Shown: positions 58,294 to 64,000 of the stretch, in pieces
Layout of the letters: each line of letters begins with the position of its first letter
How positions within the stretch are numbered: position 1 is the first letter of the stretch
NCBI GenBank assembly: GCA_023376005.1
Contig: CM042163.1
Span: 3,582,392 to 3,646,391, forward strand
Direction: 5' to 3'
Length of the DNA: 64,000 bases
Source: Doryteuthis pealeii
Lineage: Eukaryota > Mollusca > Cephalopoda > Myopsida > Loliginidae
The notes under the pieces: generated by a model
Told to the model about the DNA's origin: nothing
What the model saw: the letters and a program-made list of their open reading frames with translations, nothing else
Databases searched by the model: none
Position numbers and translations under genes: made by a program

Positions 58294-58983
58294 GGGGGGG
58301 GGTTTAAAGTCAAGGCACCTCTAGACTCAACGAAAATATTGCAAGTTGAAAAATGTTTTTTAATTATTTTAAAAAGATGCTTTTTTTTTTTTTTTGTTTT
58401 TGGGTTTTTTCGGCCTTTGTTTTTTTTTTCGTATTCTGTATTTAATTAAAATAATTTTGTGAATATTGTTAGAATTTTTCGCTTTTTTTGTGCTGTTTCG
58501 TTTCATCCTGTTTCGTATGCAAATAAATGTTTTTTCTTACATTTTTTTTTTTTCATTTCTTAATCTGAAAATTTTAAATAAAAGAAAGAAAAAAAAAATC
58601 TTTATTTCCTGATTGAATTATTTTCATTCTTTTTATTCCTAACTTGAAATTTCTTTATTTTTCACCCAGACTGGCACAAGGCTTAAAAAAATTGGGACAA
58701 TCTTGAGAATCCAATCTATGGATTGGAGGGATGTATATTTTGTACCTGTGTCTTGGTAAAAAAAAACAAAAAAAAAACATTTTTTTTTTTTAATTAGTGT
58801 GTCTTGCATCAACTGGCCAGACTTTTAGATATTAACTAAATGCGAATTTTCAATTTTTTTTCAGTAATGCCTCAAGTTACAAAATCTCCGTTTTCTGTAT
58901 TCCTAAATAAATAAAATTATTAATCATGTTGAACATATTTAACACCCTGCCAATGTTGGGTAAATCCTCTAGTTAAGGATAAT
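58133..58983. other. Unassigned T-rich sequence
   Basis: Long T runs at 58268-58292 and 58381-58395. No supported feature. Confidence 0.45.
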
Positions 58984-59226
58984 TCCAGGTTAGCTCAGTC
59001 GGTAGAGCGTTCGGCTAGAAACCATAAGGTTCCTAGTTCGATACCAGCCCTCGCCAACTCAGCGTTATGAGTAGCACAGAGATCTGTGCAGTAAAGTAAG
59101 GAGCTGATGGTAGGTGTGGCGCTCCACCTCAGATGCAAAAACAATCTCCTTGGTCTAGTGCTAGTGAAAAGGGGATAGACTCCCTCGCTGATTGGCTGAT
59201 ACCGACTTTAGGCCACCCCGACGACT
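58984..59226 (+). mobile_element. tRNA-Lys-like SINE, best-preserved copy
   Basis: Head ggttagctcagtcggtagagc and gttcgataccagc closely resemble a tRNA, but an 170-bp non-tRNA body follows and ends in (TTTAC)-like repeats. A SINE, not a tRNA gene. Three other copies are in the window. Confidence 0.83.
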
Positions 59227-59388
59227 TTACTTTACTTACTTGAAGCTATAATTGTTTACAAAGGATTATTATTTAAATTAGTTGAAACCATATAACTGCT
59301 TAAAAAGGTAATCTAAACATATATAATGGGCACTTGGTATGTACGTATGCATGTCCGTAGAAAGGAAAATACAAAAATAAAACAATTA

Positions 59389-59723
59389 CCATATTTGACT
59401 GCATATAAGATGCACGGGTATATAAGACGCACCCTCATTTCAGCAGGTCAGATTCAGGAAAAAAAGTTTTTAGTGTATTTAAGCATATATTGTTGAAAAC
59501 AGTATAGCTGTGCATTACACAAGCAGAAACATAGCTGTATAAAAGCAATTTGGCAGTACAGAGAAGCAATAAGCATACACAAGACATTTCAATAACAGGA
59601 AATAAGATTAACCAGGGCCTAAAGGAGGTCTCGAACTTCACCTACGATATATAAGACGCAGGTCAAATTTTTTGAGCCAAAGTTTTAGAAAAAAAAGTGC
59701 GTCCTATATGCCATCAAATACGG
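59389..59723. mobile_element. TA-flanked MITE (family C), uninterrupted copy, 335 bp
   Basis: Termini CCATATTTGACTGC and, inverted, CCGTATTTGATGGC with TA on each side (59387-59388, 59724-59725). Long inverted ends of about 27 bp contain cataagangcac. Non-coding; mariner-like by its TA target. Confidence 0.85.
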
Positions 59724-59725
59724 TA

Positions 59726-60340
59726 ATAACAAAGTAAATATATACACACATTCACTAGTTTTTGCTTTTTGTGCAAAAATAATGAAGATTTTATTTATAT
59801 TTGTGAAGATAATTAAAATTTGAATAATAAGAAGGGAAAGTTATTGGCGGTGTTCATGATTAAAACATAAACAAATCAATTATGGAAGACCAAAACAGTC
59901 AATGGATCTGTGAGACTAACTTTTTTTTTTTTTTTAAATCTTCCCTCTACCTAGGCAACACCAAGTAGCTGCTTCTAGTATTAAATGAAATATTATTCTT
60001 GATTTCTTCTTGAATTGTTTATAGCATTCAATATGTCTTTGTCGATTATGCTTATTGTAGCCCTATGATATTAGTGCTTTTCAGTTTGGTGCACTGGAAT
60101 GCATATGATATACAATCTGGGATGATTTGTTTCTGTTTGTAATATAAATTATTTATTTAGAGTAAGTATTTAGTTACAAGGGACATTGTACTAGTTATTG
60201 TTAGTCTTTAATACCAGAGACTATAAGTCTGGAATTAACTTTGTGCTAGTATTGGGATTGTTCTAGTTTTTTTTATTTCAAACAAAAGAATAGTCAAGGG
60301 TTAACCAGATCAAGGAGATGATGGTGGGAATTATATATAT
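59726..60340. other. Unassigned sequence
   Basis: AT-rich, one T run at 59920. No exon, RNA or transposon end recognised. Confidence 0.45.
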
Positions 60341-60390
60341 ATATGAAGTGGTCAAACGATGTGTTTGAATGGCAAAGGCCGACAATTTTT

Positions 60391-60727
60391 AGGGAGATTA
60401 TGTGCTTAATTAAATTCCTAGCTAATTTGTTAATTAATTAATTATAATTAAATGAATTAGGCGTGCATAACTGTTTAAATGTAAAGCGTAACAAATGGAG
60501 AAAAAGTCGATCTCTGTATGTACATTTCAGCCCATTAGGCTTCATAAGCAGAGCTATAGACAGGGCAGTGCGATGAGGCCTAATGGGCTGAAATGTACAT
60601 ACAGAGATCGACTTTTTCTCCATTTGTTTGCGCTTTACATTTAAACCGATATGCATGCCTAATTCATTTAATTATAATTAATTAATTAACAAATTAGGTA
60701 TGACTTTAATTAAGCAAATAATCTTCC
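60391..60727. repeat. Palindrome carrying opposed ribozyme-like motifs (31487 family)
   Basis: Arms gggagattatgtgcttaatt and reverse, about 155 bp each. The centre includes mirrored cccattaggc segments with hammerhead-like boxes on both strands. Confidence 0.8.
60512..60553 (-). ncRNA. Hammerhead-like motif, core G mutated
   Basis: Minus strand: CTCTG, CTTATGA in place of CTGATGA, stem II AGCC...GGCT, GAAA, stem III ATG-TA-CAT, triplet ATA, CAGAG. All three stems pair but the essential G is lost, so cleavage is not expected. Confidence 0.5.
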
Positions 60728-61159
60728 TAAAAAAAAATATATGCAGTTGAAGTCGAAAGGCAGTCGAGTTGGTTGAGTTTGCAGAGGGGGGAGTTGGGCA
60801 GAGTTGGACCGAGAGCCGAGCGAGCATGTGTACTCTCTCCCCCCCTATTCGACTGGACCCAACGATGATAGAGTAGCAGAATAGAACCGCCTGGTACCAC
60901 AATCTCTTCCTAACCACTTGGACTCTTCACCCTAACCTAGCCTTGTCCGTCTTTCTTTGTTTGTTGTTGTTTTTTTCCCCTTATGACATATGGGTGCGTT
61001 CCCGAGTACAGCGTGGGGTTGAATTTTGATAATGAGACGGCCAGCGACACGACGACGCATGAACACGGGACGCGGGCCCCCTATGTGTTATATTATATAG
61101 GTGGCTTCTCAGTATTTTAAAATTTTACAATTTAATAATAATAATAATAATGATAATAA

Positions 61160-61390
61160 TAATGAACATACAGACCATGGTATATGCTCAGACCAGAATC
61201 TGTTTTGAAAAATGAGAGACACAAAATTATCAAGTTCCTTGAATTAAAAACGGATAACCAAGTCTATGTTACAAGTTATGTTATTTCTTACAAGAAGAAA
61301 ATAAATAAGTTGTGATCTTCGACGTTCCAATACGACCTCAAAATGAAATGAAAGAAAAGCGATGAATAATAAATTCTCAAACATTTTCCG
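61160..61390 (+). pseudogene. LINE fragment (same domain as 33060-33300)
   Basis: Broken frames read PWYMLRPESVLKNERHKI, then DVPIRPQ-like residues. Truncated; followed within 160 bp by a reverse-transcriptase fragment. Confidence 0.6.
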
Positions 61391-61546
61391 AGAAATGAAA
61401 AGATTATGAGACATGAAGCTAACAGTGAGTCGAACCCCTCGGAAAATTTTTTAAAAAAATGGAAAAAAGGGCTTGGAATAGTGGAGATGACGATGGCAAA
61501 GTGTCCATTTTTTAAAAACTGCATGAGTGGCTGAACAGACCAATTT

Positions 61547-62135
61547 TTGAATGGCAATCTCTGGTGCAGTGACTGCAAACAAACAGTGATGCTTGCTGGA
61601 GTTAATGTAGTGAAGCAGGGCTGTGTTGTTGCACCTACGCTGTTCATGATATTTTTCTCCTTCCTCCTCCAGTACGCCTCCAAGGACTGCAGCGAGGGAG
61701 TCTACATAAACACCAGAGCTGATGGCAAGTTGTTCAACATTGCTCATCTTAGAGCTAAGACCAAAGTCACGAAGGTCCTCATCCGGGAAATGCTATTCGC
61801 CGATGATGCGGCCTTAACGTCACACACTGAGCATGGACTGCAACAGTTTGTCAGTCGACTCACGCATGCTTGCAAGGAATTCAGACTAACCATAAGTCTA
61901 AATAAGACAAAAGTCATAGCACAAAGTGCAGACACCCTCCCGAACATTGTCATCAATGGGTGCAGCCTGGAAGCAGTGAAGAGCTTCAATATCTTGGGTC
62001 CACCATTGCCAATTCAGTCTCCACGGACAGTGAAGTCAACAGCAGAATCGCCAGAGTGGCGTCAGTTATGGCCAAACTGAGCCAGAGAGTCTGGGAAAAT
62101 GCCAGACTTACTAAGAGAACCAAACTGTGTGTCCA
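61547..62135 (+). pseudogene. LINE reverse-transcriptase fragment with frameshift
   Basis: It reads GVNVVKQGCVVAPTLFMIFF, then MLFADDAALTSHTEHGLQQF (the FADD catalytic motif) and FRLTISLNKTKV. At about 61985 the frame shifts by one and continues LQYLGSTIANSVSTDSEVN and RTKLCVH. It covers the RT palm to thumb of a non-LTR element. Inactive and truncated. Confidence 0.85.
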
Positions 62136-62466
62136 CAATTTAGATATAACTCCTATCTATTATATGTGCAAATTATTAGTATTGCATAGAAATACTTGAA
62201 ACTATATACGTGCAAACAAATTATTATTATGTACTTCCTTTTTCTCGTTTCTTTCTATTCAACTGATATTCAAATTGTTCCACACGTTTCCAAAATATTG
62301 CAAAACTTTTGACTCGGTCTAGTATCTATATATTACCAAAATTAGAATTTTGCTTTTTGCTTTTTTAATATATTTATATTTTCTGCAGCACCAAATAAAA
62401 TGGAATTTTTGGACAAAGAGGAAATTGTTAAAAAAAACAAACAAAAAGGAAAACAAAAAAAAAACT

Positions 62467-62859
62467 GGTTAGGAAGTTGATTTAGAAGGCTATCACAATG
62501 CAGTTTGGAATCAATAAAAAAATAATAAGACGGTAACAATGCTGTTGTGTGTTGACCTGTATTTTTAATTATTTCTTGAATTTTCGAGGTAATACCTCTT
62601 TATCAAAAGAATTGAACTGAAGCAGTACAGCTATGGCATTTCTTCCCAAATGAATTTTTTTTTTTTTTAAATTAATTTGGGAAGAAATGCCATAGCTGGA
62701 CTGCTTCAGTTCAATTCTTTTGATAAAGAGGTATTACCTCGAAAATTCAAGAAAGAATAAAAATACAGGTCAACACACAACACCATTGTTACCGTATTAT
62801 TATTTTTTTTATTTATTCCAAACTGCATTGTGATGGCCTTCTAAATCAACCTCCTAACC
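62467..62859. repeat. Palindrome, 393 bp, very well preserved
   Basis: Arms of about 190 bp from ggttaggaagttgattta to its reverse at 62859, meeting in a T run near 62655. Each arm has gaggtattacctcgaaaatt, a hairpin followed by GAAAA recalling a decayed ribozyme stem II. Confidence 0.85.
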
Positions 62860-64000
62860 AATACATACACAATGCTTCAAGCAAATTATGAAACTCTCTT
62901 AAAAAAAAACTGTTTTAAATGTGGGGTGGGTGAAAAACTATGTATAGTCAGTCAAACAAAAACCATTTGGGGAAAAGAATGAAACCATTTGTCCGTGTGC
63001 TTTTTGTTCCATTACCAAATATGGCCAGATTCTTGCCCACTCCATAAGGATTTTTAAAAGAAATATCTTCCTGTTATTGTGTTAGTATAGCATTCAATTC
63101 CAAGACTAATAAAGCCTAAGTCATAAAATTACCTCCTGTCTTTGTCTCTTTCCTTTTCATTTCTTGTATTCCTTCCGTTTAAGTGCAACCGCCAAATGAG
63201 ATGGGGTACCAAGCATAAAACCCAAGAATATCCAGATACATTTATTGTGTTAGTATAGCATTCAATTCTAAGACTAACAACAACAAGAAAGGAATTAATA
63301 CTTCCTTTAATTCAACCAATTTATTGGCTAGCACATGAAATAACAAACAACAATATAAAGTCCTTCCTGTATATAAAGTTGAGTTTAAGGGACTTACCGG
63401 CATGTTGGAGAAGATATCTTAGGGTGGTTTCTTGGAGCCCTTCAAATCGCTGCCTCATGGTACCGCAGGTGGAATCTATCTGCCTGGGCTTTTGGATATT
63501 GCGCCTAAAACTCTGGGCTATCACGTGATTGGTATATCCAATCACAGAGCCTCTCCCTCCCTCACTCACTCTATATACAGGAATAATCATTTTACTGATC
63601 CAACACTGAAATATAGTGTGACTCAATCTGCAGCTACTACATTTTCTGTCTTTTTTATACCATGCAAGTATAAAAATATTTGATTTAAATATAACTATCT
63701 ATTTTGTTCACTTTGTTTATATTCTACTCAGACAGATATAGTAGCATATAGTTGTTTGTTGAATGTCCAAGTTGAATAAATTAATTTGTTAGAAATATAA
63801 TAATCACTTTAAATGCACAAAAAACTAATCAAAATTTTTAAAAATAAAATAACTACTGGAAAATAATTTATTAAAAAAACAAACTGTAGCTCAAAATTGA
63901 GAAAAAATGATAATTGGGTATATCCTCAAATTGATCAATATAAGAAACAAGTTTGATACAGAAATCATTAAAATATCAATATTGTTTATATACTTGGGAA
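62860..64000. other. Unassigned 3' end of the window
   Basis: The motif ttgtgttagtatagcattcaa recurs at 63077 and 63245. No exon, RNA gene or transposon end recognised. Confidence 0.45.

Noticed and set aside
58984..59055. Possible tRNA-Lys gene
   Set aside because: A conserved 170-bp non-tRNA body follows and three other copies exist in the window; a SINE head fits better, and no full acceptor stem was seen.
61547..62135. Functional reverse-transcriptase gene
   Set aside because: Frameshift near 61985, no endonuclease domain upstream and truncated ends.
63321..63683. Overlapping frames of 101 and 83 codons near the window end
   Set aside because: Opposed frames over the same bases, no recognisable domain, no splice or promoter context.

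Overview
This is a nuclear window from a metazoan genome, most likely a lophotrochozoan and plausibly a cephalopod mollusc. The reasons are the very low gene density, kilobase-scale introns, low GC, abundant long (TA)n tracts, several tRNA-derived SINE families, and Penelope-like retroelement debris with hammerhead-ribozyme motifs. TTAGGG-type repeats fit too. The taxon is an inference; nothing in the sequence proves it. Only one protein-coding gene can be supported: a tetraspanin on the + strand in eight coding exons between 20580 and 52669 (about 276 residues, all introns GT-AG). Its exons hold 4 transmembrane helices and the CCG, PxSCC, C and GC cysteine motifs of the large extracellular loop. 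All else is transposon-derived, simple repeat or unassigned. Layout: 1-20.5 kb is 5' flank or a large 5' UTR intron. It holds three non-autonomous Helitrons, a mariner-type MITE with filled and empty sites, solo LTRs, a 600-bp SINE-like family with an (AAAC)n tail, LINE debris and ribozyme-bearing Penelope fragments in (TA)n tracts. 20.6-33.9 kb holds exons 1-4. Their introns carry a decayed mariner transposase, a 93-bp tandem array, two very long pyrimidine tracts of about 1.3 kb each, a three-layer nested insertion and a solo LTR. 34.0-45.5 kb is a near-identical tandem duplication split by a single N at 40344; it duplicates exon 5 and looks like two overlapping contig ends joined without merging. 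46.6-52.7 kb holds exons 6-8 with hAT-like MITEs, a solo LTR, a LINE 3' end and a Helitron. 52.7-64 kb holds the probable 3' UTR, a GATA array, more ribozyme palindromes, SINEs, a MITE and LINE reverse-transcriptase fragments. The gene as assembled is not translatable end to end. Exon 4 lacks one base, and the first copy of exon 5 lacks one A at its splice donor; the second copy keeps the frame. These look like uncorrected long-read errors rather than a pseudogene. The most interesting theme is a set of about fifteen hammerhead-ribozyme-like motifs, many in pairs inside long palindromes. They include two 39-nt motifs 41 kb apart on opposite strands and one with a greatly expanded stem II.
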